A DNA stretch of 64,000 bases from Guyanagaster necrorhizus (lineage: Eukaryota > Basidiomycota > Agaricomycetes > Agaricales > Physalacriaceae), in contig NW_025064914.1 of NCBI RefSeq assembly GCF_019112545.1, positions 35,209-99,208 on the forward strand. Reading direction: 5' to 3'. Below, piece after piece: positions 44,665-55,832 of the stretch (within the stretch, counting starts at the first letter, position 1; each line of letters opens with the position of its first letter). Below the pieces are notes generated by a model, which saw only the letters and a program-made list of their open reading frames with translations, had not been told where the DNA came from and did no database searches. Both the position numbers and the translations under genes were made by a program.

Positions 44665-47600
44665 CTACTCTACATGACCGTACCCTCCTATCCCGCTCGG
44701 ATGAGGCCGGTCTACCATATGATGGATAGCGCCAACGGTGGAAACCGTCCGAATACTATCCTCCGTCGTTGAGCCTTCTATCGTCGCAGGCGCAGTGACG
44801 AACGACGCAGCAGCGGTGCTGATATCCGGATGACTACTACTGGTCATCGACATGCTCAACGCACCCTCGCTATCCCGCGGTCTAGGCCTAAAAACGGATG
44901 GCGGCGACAAAGAACTGGCGCTCATGTACGGTTGCTCCGTCGAAGTCCTACCAACGGATAGCTCCGACCGCGACTCGTGCATCACAATAGGTACGCTCGA
45001 CCCGGACCCAGGACCCTCATGCGACGACTCGCTCTCTGAGTCCCTCTCAATAACCGGGGACGGCTGTTGCCCACGAACGTACTCGTGTGAGGGTCCCTCT
45101 TCAAACTCTTCTGCCTCCTGCTGCTGTTGCTGTTGTTGATACGCCCTCCGCTCTCTCATCTCCTGTCTCTGCCACGCCATTGGATGCCCAAACGTCCAAT
45201 TCTCCCCCCCACTCCCACTCCCGGTCCCGCTCGTCGGGTCCGTCGAGCTCCCCGAGCGCGAATGCGTCGCCGAACCGGCGGGATCTTCCTCCAGACGGGC
45301 CATCGACGAGTCCGCGCGGGAGCGCATAGCGCCTTGGACGAGTTCTAGGCTCGTCACACTGATGTTGTGGATCAGTGACTGGGTGCGCGAGCGGACGGCG
45401 GATAGGGAGCCCGCGCGGGAACGCGACGAGGAGGAGCCGCTTTGGGAGTTGGACCGGGAGATGGAGCCGGACCTGGAGCTGTTCCGGTGTGATGGGGTGC
45501 TTGGACGAGCGCGGAGGGGTATGAACGACATGCGGGGGGAACTTGACCCGGATGGCTCGAGCGTCAGTAGACCGACGACGTCCTCGCTTTCTGCTGCTTC
45601 AGGGAGCTCAGGCTCCGGCTGATCCAGCGCATCGCCTTCCTCGATTCTTGAGTCATCCCCTCCTTCTAAGTCTGAGTAATTCGAGATCACGGGTGGTTGA
45701 GGTTCCCCGAAGGAGGGTGCGACGCTACTACTCGTTCTTGTCCTCGCTCTGGGGCGTCCTGATCTGGGGAAACTGATGGGGCTGCTAGGAGAAGAAGGGA
45801 CAGGGGAAGAAGGGACGGTCCCAGCGCGACTCCGGTTGGGGTGCCTTGGTGGCATGGGAATCACGCTGCTGCCTTGCAAACTCCTGGGACTGGCAGCATC
45901 AGAACTGGTGCTGTAGTGCGATCGAGGAGAATGGGAGTCTGACGATTCAACATTGCCCGTCGACTGGGAGAGGCGCGAATGAATAGAATGCGCATTAGAA
46001 TTGGTCGTCGATTGGGGTGGTGTACCGTGGGAACCAGAGGAGAGACTCGTTCCTCTTGCCGGCCTACGGAACTGGAAGGGATACCGCGACGACACCGGAT
46101 GTCCCAAGCTTGACATTGAACCTGACCCGCGCCCTGAGGAACGCTTGTCACTGCCAACGACGCCCAGCTCTCTGTGGCCAATGTCTGCTTCTTCCTCTTC
46201 TTCCTCTTCCTCCTCTTCCTCTCCCTCCTCATCGGCATCATCATCACCACCCGTTGCACTCGTCTCTTTCTCTGTGGTCAACTTCTCCTCGCTCGGCAGG
46301 GACGGAGAAGGCGGGAACGGCACCTTCTCGTCATCCGACGACACCTGAGCGGCCTTCATCGTGAACGGATAGGGCAGCTCTCTCAGCGGACCCCCCGAGG
46401 TAGAGGGTTCCCCTACGATCTCCGGCGACGGCTCTCCTTTCGGCCCTCTGAAGAAGTCGTCGGTGAGAACACCTCTCCGTGATTGCGGCACTGTGCCGCC
46501 CAGACCAGCCGCAGCCATGATCTGGTCCATCCCCTCAAAAGGCTCCGGTGTATCTGCAAGCTCCTTCTGCCGAGGGGGTGTCGTGGTGAGACAGAAGTCA
46601 TAGGCTTCTTGGATACGCGTTTTAGTGCACTCTCGCCAAGTCCAGGGGAGCGCATCAGCAGCGAGTGTTGGATTATCGCTGTAAACCGAAACCGTCTTCT
46701 CCGCATCCTCTTCCTCCCATCGATCTCGTGGACCACAAAAGCCGGCACAGCCATGACCACTGACTGCCCACAGACCGATCCTAAGAAATGGAGAATGGAA
46801 TCAGCCGATCGATTCGGATACGAAGGAAAAAATGTGCGCGATACCAGCTGAGGAACAGTACTAGAGTTCGCCACGCCGTCCACGCAGCGTTTGCAAGGAG
46901 GACCCCGCGTGCATAATCGGTCAAAGCTCCGTCACCGCGAAAAAAGGTACCGTCCCTGTTATCGATGCCTGCATCCGCAAGTGCGACCTCTCCAACGTCC
47001 GGCTCCCAAAACCCCAGGAGCAACGCGACAGAGATCGCTGCTCGAGGTAGGAGAAGGGCAACGGTCGGGAGATTTTGAGCATAGAACCAGAATGTCTCAG
47101 AAAGACCGTCACGGATGCTGCCGAAGCTTCCGCGGAAGGCGGAATAGCGAAGGTAGTGGAGGAAGCAGAAGTTACGGAAGGATAGGATGGATACGAAGTT
47201 GAAGGCTGGGGATGAGAGGTATATGGGATATATAGAAGGGCGTTTGACGCGCCATCGCCGGACGAAAGAGTACAAGAGTTCGTATACAAGGAAGACGCCG
47301 GCGATTTGGAGAAACCAGCAGGTGATATAGGCAGCTGCGCCGAATGACCAGTTTTTTCCAGAGCCGGGGACGCCGGGTGCCTCTGGGTTAGGGTGTTTAG
47401 CCACCCTGCAAGAATATAATCAACATGCGAATGTGATTGAATGGAATAACTCACTGAATGATTATGAATACAGCGTTGAAGTCGAAGAATGTCTGAAGGA
47501 AAAGGTGGGCGAAGATGAATAGACGAAAGAGATAAAAGTAGATGCGAGCAATTGGGGAAGGGTTGCGAAGGAGGTCGATATTGAGGCCTCTTGAGCGAAA

Positions 47601-48107
47601 TTTTGGCTGGAGCCCACGGGTGAGTAGATCGGTGGTGGAGAAGACGGTTGGTGATGGCGCAGCAGCACCAGTTGCGGTTGCCCGTGACCATACACGCGGA
47701 TAATGGGACCCACTGCCTACTCGTGTATGATCGGTCGGCACACGTCTTTCCTTCTCACTGTCCACACCATATGCCGAATCCTGCAAGCTCACTATCCTCA
47801 CGGACCGGGGCGTGGCCCTCCTCCCACCCAGGTACGAGGACGGCGGATGTTCACTCGGCCCTGCTTCTTGCACGGTAGTGACGTCCATGGTGGATGACCG
47901 AACTGTCGAGGCTGGTGCGGGGGGTGGGGGTCGCTGGGGAAGCCATGCTGGGTATCCCTCCGAGTCCATCCGGTGAGGGGAAGTGTTTTCTGAGTGGTCG
48001 TTGTCGCCACGGGTATCCGCAGGGGACGTCGAGGCTCCTGGGGACGAAGACGACGTCTCAGGCTGCTCCGGTGGTTGAATTCGTAATAGTCGTGAAAAGA
48101 ATCGCAT
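44665..48107 (-). CDS. Large multi-pass membrane protein with a disordered tail
   Basis: A three-exon gene of about 1100 residues: 48107 to about 47446, about 47404-46845, and about 46781-44665. It begins MRFFSRLLRIQPPEQPETSS; an earlier in-frame ATG exists near 48281, but this one follows a long T-rich leader. After a Pro/Ser-rich 170 residues come four hydrophobic spans: YFYLFRLFIFAHLFLQTFF, ITCWFLQIAGVFLVYELLYS, LPTVALLLPRAAISVALLLG, LVLFLSWIGLWAVSGHG. The remaining 600 residues are disordered, Ser-rich, with a run of about 11 Glu and a run of 7 Gln. Splice joins (Q-VAKHP and W-IGLW) keep frame. It resembles conserved basidiomycete proteins of unknown function. A membrane location is the only firm statement. 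Confidence 0.85.
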
Positions 48108-50436
48108 CGGAAAGAGGTATAAGTCAGTAAAGATATCAACAAGGGGGAGGATGCGAACGAAAGAGGACGTAAAAAGCGTAGAGTTTCGTAGGTTTCGCGT
48201 GAGTTTTTTTTTTGTGGGATTTTTTTGGAGAATATTTTGGACGTCGCGTCTATCGAAGCGCGAACGCTGGACGTGGCTCAACCAGTGAAGGAGGAACGCG
48301 CGAGCCTCGTGCAGGGTGTGAAGACAGCCTCGTGTCCCTGGTGAACGTGAGGGAAAGAGACGAACCCAACAAAAGTCAGGGCAGGCATACGACGTTCCAG
48401 AAACGAACCATCCGTTTACATATTCAGATAGCCGGCCGCTTACCGTAATTGGGCAATTTCAACAGCACCCACCAATCCGAATAGCCTCCGCTTACGGCTT
48501 ACGGGCGCCGAGAGCCGAGAGCGACAGAAAAAGAGATGGAAGAACGGAAAATTGAGAGCTAGAAGCTCAATAAAAAAAGAAAAAGAATGGAATTGAGTAT
48601 AACGAATGAAAAGGAGCGTCAGCACTGCTCAACGCTGCTTGGGGTGGTGGTGGTGGTGGTGGTGGTGGTGGTTAAAAAGCAAGGCATAGAGCGCTCTGAT
48701 TGTTCGGCGTTGCCATGAGTCCCCCGTGGGTTGATTCAAAGCAAAAGACAGCCTGAGAAGACCCTGAATCCATCTGGAAGCTCCTAGGTACAGTACGGAA
48801 AGGTACAGTCGGTATTGAAGATACAAAATAGTTGGCAATGAAATACACAGTGAAACCCAGCAGGAGAATACCAGTGGGCGTCAGAATAAAGGATGATCCC
48901 CTTTCATGGCCGATGGTCGTCGACAGGTTTTTTTTTTTTTCCCGGCCCTACGTGCGGAACCGGTGCCGTTTTATAGGCCCCGTGGTAGCTACGATACGAT
49001 TTCAACGGTTGAGCCCGAGGGAACATGGGACCCCTGCGGCGTGCGCCTGCATGCAGGCAGAGAAGTAGTAGGGTGCGTCAAGCACGTTGTCCATGTCAAC
49101 ACTTGGCCACACAGGTTTATACAGTAGGCAGATCCTATGGTGATGTGATCATCAGTGTCAACGAAAGAAGATCCCGGTCCAGAACTTTCGTTACGGGTCT
49201 ACAGCACATACGAAATCTCCAAAATATTCTGGTACATCGTAGTACATAGCCTATAGGCACGATCCTCAGTACCCTGAAATCCAATTGAAGGGAAAATCAA
49301 ACCTGCAATTGTTTTTTCATATACTTTTTCGGTCCCGAGCTGTTGTGGGGAAGACAAGACATAAAGTCACTGCTTCTGGGCTGTTTCCCATCGCTCGGTT
49401 CTAGATAGGAACCAGGAACCATGACGAGATGAAAATTGTGGAGGGCCATCAGATGACGCTTGATATATGCAGACCGAAATGCTTCCACGCTTTAGCCGAG
49501 TATGATTTGGCAAATAGACGAAGTAATCGCCACCAAAGCTGGTAAAATGTTCATTTGTCTATAAAGATGACTTGCCGTCATGGTGCGGTACCATTGGAAG
49601 TCTGAAGTCTGCTTCGAAGAAAGACGATCAGTTGACGAGATGCTATACGCGTCGCGAGTTCCATGCTCAACTTGGTTTGCAAGGAGAGTGCGATTGAGAG
49701 TGCACGAGAATCAGTCATTAAGATATTCGTGCGTTCGTGTAGGAAAGCAAAAGTGCAGGGCAGGCAAAAAGAGGAGGGAGTAGCCGTCGTCGGTCGTCAA
49801 GACGCGTACCAGACGCGTCCAGCACGTGTTGATCATGCAATTGGCCGGCCCGATCTCCGAGTCGCCACTGCATTTTTCGTCGTGAATATGATACCGGGGG
49901 GCTATTTGCCGTGCACTCCAAGGAGGGGGGTGGCGTGGTTTCGATTGCATTCTCTCGTTCTTCTCGACTATATTTAACAGGCGGACGGTGCATGAGGATA
50001 TGAGGATGGCTATTAACAAGGGATGAGTGTGTAAACTTTTTCCGTTCTAATAGCGGCATAAAACGATACCATTTCAAAATAGACAGAAGAGGAGAGAAAG
50101 AGGTAAAGATAAGAGAGGAATGTGCAGCGATGACGATGATAATTGATGTAATAAGGACTGAAAAGCATGGCAGATATTACAGAGCGATAAAATTATACAC
50201 AAAGGATTGCCGAGTCTATGGTGGTGGTGGTAGTGTGGTGGTACCAGTCACTGGTCCCTGATGAAAGCCGCACAGGAGCTATTGGGAAACATGGTGCCAG
50301 ATGTAACTGTATGACATGAATCAAGGGAGACGGAGAGTAAGGGTGTCAATACAGTGCGTGTTCTAGTTTCGGACTGGATGGCATTGGGAGGGAAAAGGGG
50401 GACACGATGGGGCCACGGCCTTGAAGGCAGAACGGC
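48108..50436. other. Intergenic, no gene seen
   Basis: Over 2.3 kb upstream of the membrane-protein gene and downstream of the first DUF202 gene. Several short frames exist but none with family resemblance or splice logic. It holds one microsatellite. Confidence 0.5.
48643..48672 (+). repeat. (GGT)10 microsatellite
   Basis: Ten tandem GGT units, non-coding. Confidence 0.9.
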
Positions 50437-50838
50437 TTATTTTTTCGATACCAGTACGAAGGCAAATATCAACGCAATGAGCGTCACCAAAGAGGTCACG
50501 ATGATTGCGATGAACGACCGCGCTACCGGATAATTCCCCCTTGTCAAGGCTTCTTGTATCGAAAAGTACCTCGTCATCCCTACGCCCAGTATCCCAAGCG
50601 ACAGTAGCACGGCTGTGGCTCCCAGCGGGCGAGCATAGCGGTGAGTTGCATCGCTTGTCGGCGAAAAGGTGGTGACATTGGAAGTCGTGCTGGATGAGAT
50701 GGAAAATAGCTGGACGAGAGCGACGCCAGTAGAGGCGAGGACGAGAGAAGTTCGTACGTATGCAAGAAAAGTCCTCTCTGAGGCTAGATGGTCCCTTGCG
50801 ACGGAACCGTTGTTCTCCAGCGTTAGGCTGATACGCAT
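50437..50838 (-). CDS. DUF202-domain membrane protein, paralog 1
   Basis: An unspliced gene of 133 residues. The DUF202 signature is RDHLASERTFLAYVRTSLVL, followed by STGVALVQLF, and two further spans, GATAVLLSLGILGVGMTRYF and IIVTSLVTLIALIFAFVLV. The domain occurs alone in small fungal proteins and in the vacuolar transporter chaperone (VTC1). Three helices in the vacuolar or another membrane are expected. The ATG at 50838 is used because it aligns with paralog 2 at 55.4-55.8 kb (MRISLTLENNGSVARD against MRLSLTLENNGSVARD). The extracellular-type loop between helices 1 and 2 differs most between the two. Both paralogs look intact. Confidence 0.92.
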   Translation of the reverse strand: MRISLTLENNGSVARDHLASERTFLAYVRTSLVLASTGVALVQLFSISSSTTSNVTTFSPTSDATHRYARPLGATAVLLSLGILGVGMTRYFSIQEALTRGNYPVARSFIAIIVTSLVTLIALIFAFVLVSKK

Positions 50839-51002
50839 GGTGCTGAGCAAAGGAGCAATTCCGAATACTAGTTCCGTTGTTGGCCGTATGCCTGAATTCC
50901 GAATCCTTCAGCGGCGTCGCGGCAGCATCGTCCAGGATAGTCTAGTCGGGCATTTCGTCGTCGTCGTGGATGTTGAGGTCGAAGAAAGCATATCAGTGAC
51001 GT

Positions 51003-51174
51003 AATAGGAAATAGGTTTTTTTTTTAAATTCAGCATTTGATTAACCGCAACAAGTAAGCTAACTACTAAGACGCGGTGGAGGTACAGGGACTCAGGATCC
51101 TCTTTCCCTCTTGTTCCAGTCCCTCCGCTCTTCCTTCTGAGTTCCCAGGGTGTTTTAGCGAATAGGAAATAGGT
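51003..51174 (-). repeat. Short retroposon, copy B, with target-site duplication
   Basis: The 14-base word AATAGGAAATAGGT occurs at 51003-51016 and again at 51161-51174. Between them lies an insert of about 144 bases that, read on the minus strand, starts CGCTAAAACACC and ends GAATTT plus a poly-A tail. Poly-A and a 14-base duplication mark target-primed reverse transcription. Copy A is at 26757. It carries no ORF and no obvious pol III A and B boxes. Confidence 0.88.
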
Positions 51175-51529
51175 GTGTCTGCGCTTTTCTCCTTTCGACC
51201 ACCATCATCACATGGCATATTCTCAACGGCTTCCTGCCCTAGATATCGACGTTAACGGACCCCGACCCCGGTCTCGGTCTGGAAGATGGATGGCGAGCAT
51301 TATAATAGTATGGTACGCTGCTGCTTTTTGCTGGGCGTGGACTTACAACTCGTCATTTTTAATGCTTATTTTACGTTTTAGCTGGTAACAAGCACCCTCG
51401 AGTACAGTATTCGACTCGTGAATCTACATCTGTTCAGTAATCAGCGGTTCAGCAATGGCCGCGGTCAATTTCGCTGTAGAACACGTAGAAACGGCTATCC
51501 ATGGTGCATATCCAACCCCTCTTCCCCTT

Positions 51530-51660
51530 TCAATGATTTCACAATAAGTCTGATTTAATGAGCCTGATCCAGCTTGCTGGGCTTGACGATATCTTTTTAT
51601 ATTTTTCTGAGACATCTCCTCGCCGTTTTTTGTGACAGTATCGTTTACCGTATCGTTTTC
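51530..51660 (+). repeat. Diverged copy of the inverted-repeat internal unit
   Basis: The stretch TTAATGAGCCTGAYCC followed by GGGCTTGACGATATCTT is shared with the large inverted repeat (about 34522-34562), and the similarity extends downstream through a TTTCTGAGAC word. In the minus-strand reading both give YRQAQQAGSGSLNQ or RYRQAQQAGSGSLNQ. It lies about 240 bases upstream of the dynamin start codon. Confidence 0.75.
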
Positions 51661-51899
51661 ACAGGTGCACTCTACCACCATGTACACAACGTGTATCGCC
51701 TGTGCGACCGAATGCTTTGAATGTTCTGTACATTTTTTCCCAAATCAAGCTATCGAGGAACCGGAACGCTTCCTTAGGCGCGCTACGAAGCTTCGTTGTG
51801 GATCTTTCCGAAGGCAAAATAAGCGCCGCGCGTTCACACCAAATATAAGAACGCATAACAGGCTCCATCTTGACCCCCACCACCACCACCACCACCCAG

Positions 51900-54703
51900 A
51901 TGTCGAACTTTTTGAGACGAGCCACACGTCGGGGCACCACCAACGGGACCTCAAACTACGTTTCTACCTCAGCTTCCCCGCCTCCTGAGCTAGGTCCAGA
52001 GCAAGATAGCACGACTGTGCCTATCAACCAGACGGACTACGCTCGTAGATGCAGAGATGTGATGGAGTTGTATCACGCTCTTCAGGAGCTAGGGTTCGTG
52101 TTCCCTACGTCTTTCTGACATATGCCTACATACCCATTTGCGATACAGTGCGGATAGGCTGTTCCCAACATTGCCAAAGATCATCGTCATCGGAGGTCAA
52201 TCTAGCACGTCGTTTCTTGAATGTCGATACGGAAGTCATACTGATACACCTCTTTTAACAGCTGGCAAAAGCTCGCTCGTAGAAGCTGTTTCTGGGGTGC
52301 GCTTATGCTTTTCACTTGCCGGCCACATCCCCTCATCATCATCTAGATCAATGTACCCAGAGACAGCGGCACTTGTACCAGGTAAATGCCTCTCAAGCAT
52401 TTCTGGCGCGATCTCACTCCTTTGCAAGGTGTCCGATGGAATGTACAATGATCAGTTCAGCCTCGACCTGGTCATGCACGATCTACCTCAACTTCAAGCA
52501 TGAGATATCTGAAAACCCACATGTTAGCCCGAACAGAGTGCGGTTTGGGCCCCTTATTACAAACAAGGATAGCGTCGAACTATGGATCCGGCGAGCACAA
52601 GCTGCGATACTCTGCCCCCATCGTCCCAGGGAGGATTTTATCAACATGAGTATGGCCAGCCTTCGTAATCTTGCTACAGTCGACCTGGAAATGCTACCAT
52701 TCTCAAATGATATCGTCCAGGTGGAGTTGAGGGATCCGGACCTGACAGATCTGTCTTTCGTTGATCTACCTGGTAAGGCCTTCATATCTTTGCCTTTGTA
52801 TGTTAAATGTTGCTTTCTCAGGGATTATACACAATGCTGAAGAGGAAACAATCAAGCTCGTTCAGGATTTGGTAGTTTCCTACATCGAAGGATCGGATAA
52901 TACGATTGTTCTCATAACTATTCCAATGACTGGTGGGTCTTCTCCTCTAACACTGTGTGTATCCTTCTCATGCCTCCATCTACAAGATGACATCGAAATG
53001 CAAGCGGCGGTAAAACTTGCAAAGGAACGGGATCCCGGGGGTGATCGTACAATTGGTCTGAATATTCATTCTGCTATCTACATGGCCAGCCCTAATTGTT
53101 CTTACAGGAGTGTTGACCAAGCCAGACATGCTCACCGAAGGTGCCTCTGGTGCACGTCAGAAATGGACACAGATCATTCTTGGGCAAGATCAGAAACACA
53201 AGCTCAAACACGGCTACTATTGCGTTCTTCTCCCGGACGACGAACAGCGTAGGCGCAAGGTCTCTCGAGACAAATCCCAGGCACTGGCCAAGCAATATTT
53301 TGAGCGAACGACCCCTTGGAAAGAGTTCTCGAACCGCAGTCGGTTTGGCATAACGGCGCTTGTACATGATATCAGCCGACTTTTGGTTGGGCTTATTGAG
53401 AATTAGTATGTGCCCCACTACTTTCCGTACCTCGGCTCATCCCTGGTTCTGGAATAGTATACCGACCCTGAGAGAAGGCGTCGACGAACTCCTCACAAAG
53501 GATAGAGCAGAATACATCACCCTTCCTCTACCACCACTTACTGATGAGGCGTGGTCTCAGATCATGATGCTCATCAATAACTTCTGCCTTGATCTCAAAG
53601 CTACTTTCGAGGGACAGGGAGAACACAAGAAGCTCGTACAGTGCAACCGCTCTAGGTATAGGCAGTTCAAGCACGATATCCTCAAGACATGCCCCAACTT
53701 CCGACCCTTTGAGGATAAGGCCTATTATCGGGATCTGTGTATCGAGGATGAAGAGTTTCAGGGTAAGGACAAACCGTATGTTTACATGGCAACGTCCGAG
53801 TACGTGATGGATATCAAGGACGTCAGAGAGGAGATTGTCAAGTGAGTGCTTGTCTCTCTGGGTTCTATTTTGCTGAGCTCGCCTTTGTAGCTGTACTGCA
53901 TGGGAGCTTCCCGGTGAAGTTCCATTGGAAGCAACACGCGTACTCATTGAACGCTTTACGAAGGAGTGGTCCAATCCTTCCATGGAGTGTTTCGATGCTG
54001 TCTACGATGCGTCGTCAACATACATTCAAGGGTTGGTTACGCAACGTTTCGGCCAGTTCAAGCCCCTGGAAAAGCATGTTAGGTTCGTTGTCTGTGTCTT
54101 TCCCGCTTATTCAAAAGCTTTATATGTCTGTCCAGTGCACTTGTGCGTGGTCAGATGGAGATCTGCAAAAGTGAAGCGCTCGTCATACTTGGCAAGGCTG
54201 TCAAACTGGAGACGTCGCCCGTGTTCACTCAAGTACCACAATACTTGATGGAGCGCTCCAAGTGGTTTAGGCGGTTCCATAGGGTCTATACGAGTCCTAG
54301 TAGCTATAGCTTGCATTACAATTTGAGGCCATCCCCGCCTCCTCCAGCTCTGGAGACGACAGAAGACGAGGAAGTCCTCCATGTGATGGCCAAGGTCCGA
54401 GCATATTTTGAGTTGGCTTACAAGGTCTGCTGTGCTCTGTTCTCCCAGTCTTCTCTTGGCTGACCAACCATTATCTAGCGATTTATCGACAACATTCCGC
54501 TTACTATCGAGCATGAGCTTCATCAGCCCCTTTTACCTCGCTTGTCGGAGAGTCTTATCAAGGATATGGGAGGGCCGGATGCTAGGGAGAGAGCGAGGGA
54601 ACTGTTGAGAGAGGATCCGGTGATTGCGATGAGGAGGGATGTTTTGAAAGATCGAATCGAACGATTGGAGGAGATAAGGAGGAAGATCTATGCCTTTACA
54701 TGA
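51900..54703 (+). CDS. Dynamin-like GTPase
   Basis: A large GTPase of the dynamin superfamily, which assembles on membranes to drive fission or remodelling. The start MSNFLRRATRRGTTNG leads, through about twelve short exons, to G1 (GGQSTGKSS, built across an intron at 52205-52261), the G2 region RDSGTCTRCP, G3 VDLPG, G4 LTKPDML, then the stalk (KHGYYCVLLPDD, GITALVHDISRLLVGLIEN) and a GTPase effector domain (DEEVLHVMAKVRAYFELAYK, RFIDNIPLTIEHELHQPLL). The TGA is at 54701. No PH domain or Pro-rich tail, so it is closer to Mx/Vps1-like proteins than to classical dynamin. One intron appears to begin GC (GCACGT). No stop breaks the exons. Confidence 0.9.
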
Positions 54704-55053
54704 TGTCCTGTCTATATATCCATGTGCTTTGAGTACTTATAAAATGTAGTTCTATTTTCTCACAGTGCCATGCCTCTCACGAGCATTATTATTCCAGAGG
54801 ACCGACTTACTTTTGGCAATTGAGGCTTGAATGGGTAGGGTGTGAGCGTCGAAAATCAGTAGTGATGGTGAAGCACCAAGTGGCTCGGACATTCTGAGCT
54901 TAGTCAGCACCTTCCAAGTAGCTTCAGCCCGGATGGATTATCTCGGCGTCTGATTGTAAGCCCCATGTCCCTGGCCTCCATTCCCTCTTCCAAGCTTCAT
55001 GTATTTGGCTATCTTTTGGAGTGGAATAAAAAGGCAGAAGTAGAAAAAGATAT
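54704..55053. other. Intergenic, no gene seen
   Basis: 3' flank of the dynamin gene and of the tRNA on the other strand. Confidence 0.5.
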
Positions 55054-55143
55054 GCCCCCATCCAGGATTGAACTAGAGACCTTCGCATGACTAACCATGT
55101 CAGATAGTACAAGTGCGACGCGCTACCACTACGCCATAAGGGC
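55054..55143 (-). tRNA. tRNA-Thr (TGT) with an intron
   Basis: Acceptor GCCCTTA pairs with TGGGGGC (two G-T pairs). The D arm is GCGTAGTGGTAGCGC, the anticodon stem TCGCA pairs with TGCGA, and the T loop is AGTTCAATCCT. The anticodon TGT follows C32-T33, and about 20 bases of intron interrupt the loop after position 37. Tyr (GTA) was considered, but it would break the anticodon stem. Confidence 0.85.
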
Positions 55144-55378
55144 TTGGTATCAGCTGATTATGAATCCTTAAGGAATCCTACTACCCGTCAATACCAGATT
55201 TCCTGTTTTCCTGTTTGCGTAGTACATATTCGTACGCGTATAGGTGTTGTGTACATGAAGATACTACAAAAAATTATTCTGATAACATGGTAAATTTTTG
55301 CAAAGCATGTTGCCGAATTCTATCAGTTCGTCAGCCGTGACTTAGACATAAGTATATTGCGGGAGGAGTCTTACTCAC

Positions 55379-55768
55379 TTATGTCCTCGCAGCCAACACG
55401 AAAGCAAACAGCAATGCGACGAGCGTTGCCATGCAACCGGTGATGATGATGGCCACTGTACGCGCGACGGGGAATTTACCCTCCGTGAGAGCTGCCTGAA
55501 CGGAGAAGAACCTCGACACGCCTGCGCCCAGTATCCCCAACGCCAAGAGGACTGTCGTGGCTCCGAGGGGTCTGGCGTATCCTTGCATGATAGCGCTCGT
55601 TGGGGAGAACGACGCGGTACGGGTTGCGATGGAGAACAGCTGTACGAGAGCGACGCCGGTAGAGGCTAGGACGAGGGAGGTTCTCACGTATGCGAGGAAT
55701 GTCCTCTCGGAGGCTAGGTGGTCCCTTGCGACGGAGCCGTTGTTCTCCAATGTTAGGCTGAGACGCAT
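55379..55768 (-). CDS. DUF202-domain membrane protein, paralog 2
   Basis: A 129-residue unspliced protein, highly similar to the DUF202 protein at 50.4 kb: identical over NNGSVARDHLASERTFLAYV and STGVALVQLFSI, with helices GATTVLLALGILGAGVSRFF and GCMATLVALLFAFVLAA. The open frame extends upstream, but the ATG at 55768 aligns with paralog 1 and lies 56 bases after a TATA box. Two copies on the same strand, 4.5 kb apart and separated by the dynamin gene on the other strand, suggest tandem duplication. The loop between helices 1 and 2 differs (TASFSPTSAIMQGYARP). Role not known; possibly linked to VTC-type membrane functions through the shared domain. Confidence 0.92.
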   Translation of the reverse strand: MRLSLTLENNGSVARDHLASERTFLAYVRTSLVLASTGVALVQLFSIATRTASFSPTSAIMQGYARPLGATTVLLALGILGAGVSRFFSVQAALTEGKFPVARTVAIIITGCMATLVALLFAFVLAART

Positions 55769-55823
55769 TTCTGTGCGTATTACGTCCACCCTCTCTCCTC
55801 CTCCTCCTCCCGTCTCCTGGGTA

Positions 55824-55832
55824 TTTTTATAG
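55824..55832 (-). promoter_or_regulatory. TATA box of DUF202 paralog 2
   Basis: CTATAAAAA on the minus strand, about 56 bases upstream of the ATG at 55768. Confidence 0.6.

Noticed and set aside
46174..46364. Plus-strand frames rich in Ser or Leu opposite the poly-Glu region
   Set aside because: They are the antisense of a GAA/GAG repeat within the membrane-protein gene.
51632..51899. Upstream frame before the dynamin start
   Set aside because: It has a (CAC)n run and overlaps the repeat copy. The ATG at 51900 begins the sequence that connects to the GTPase exons.
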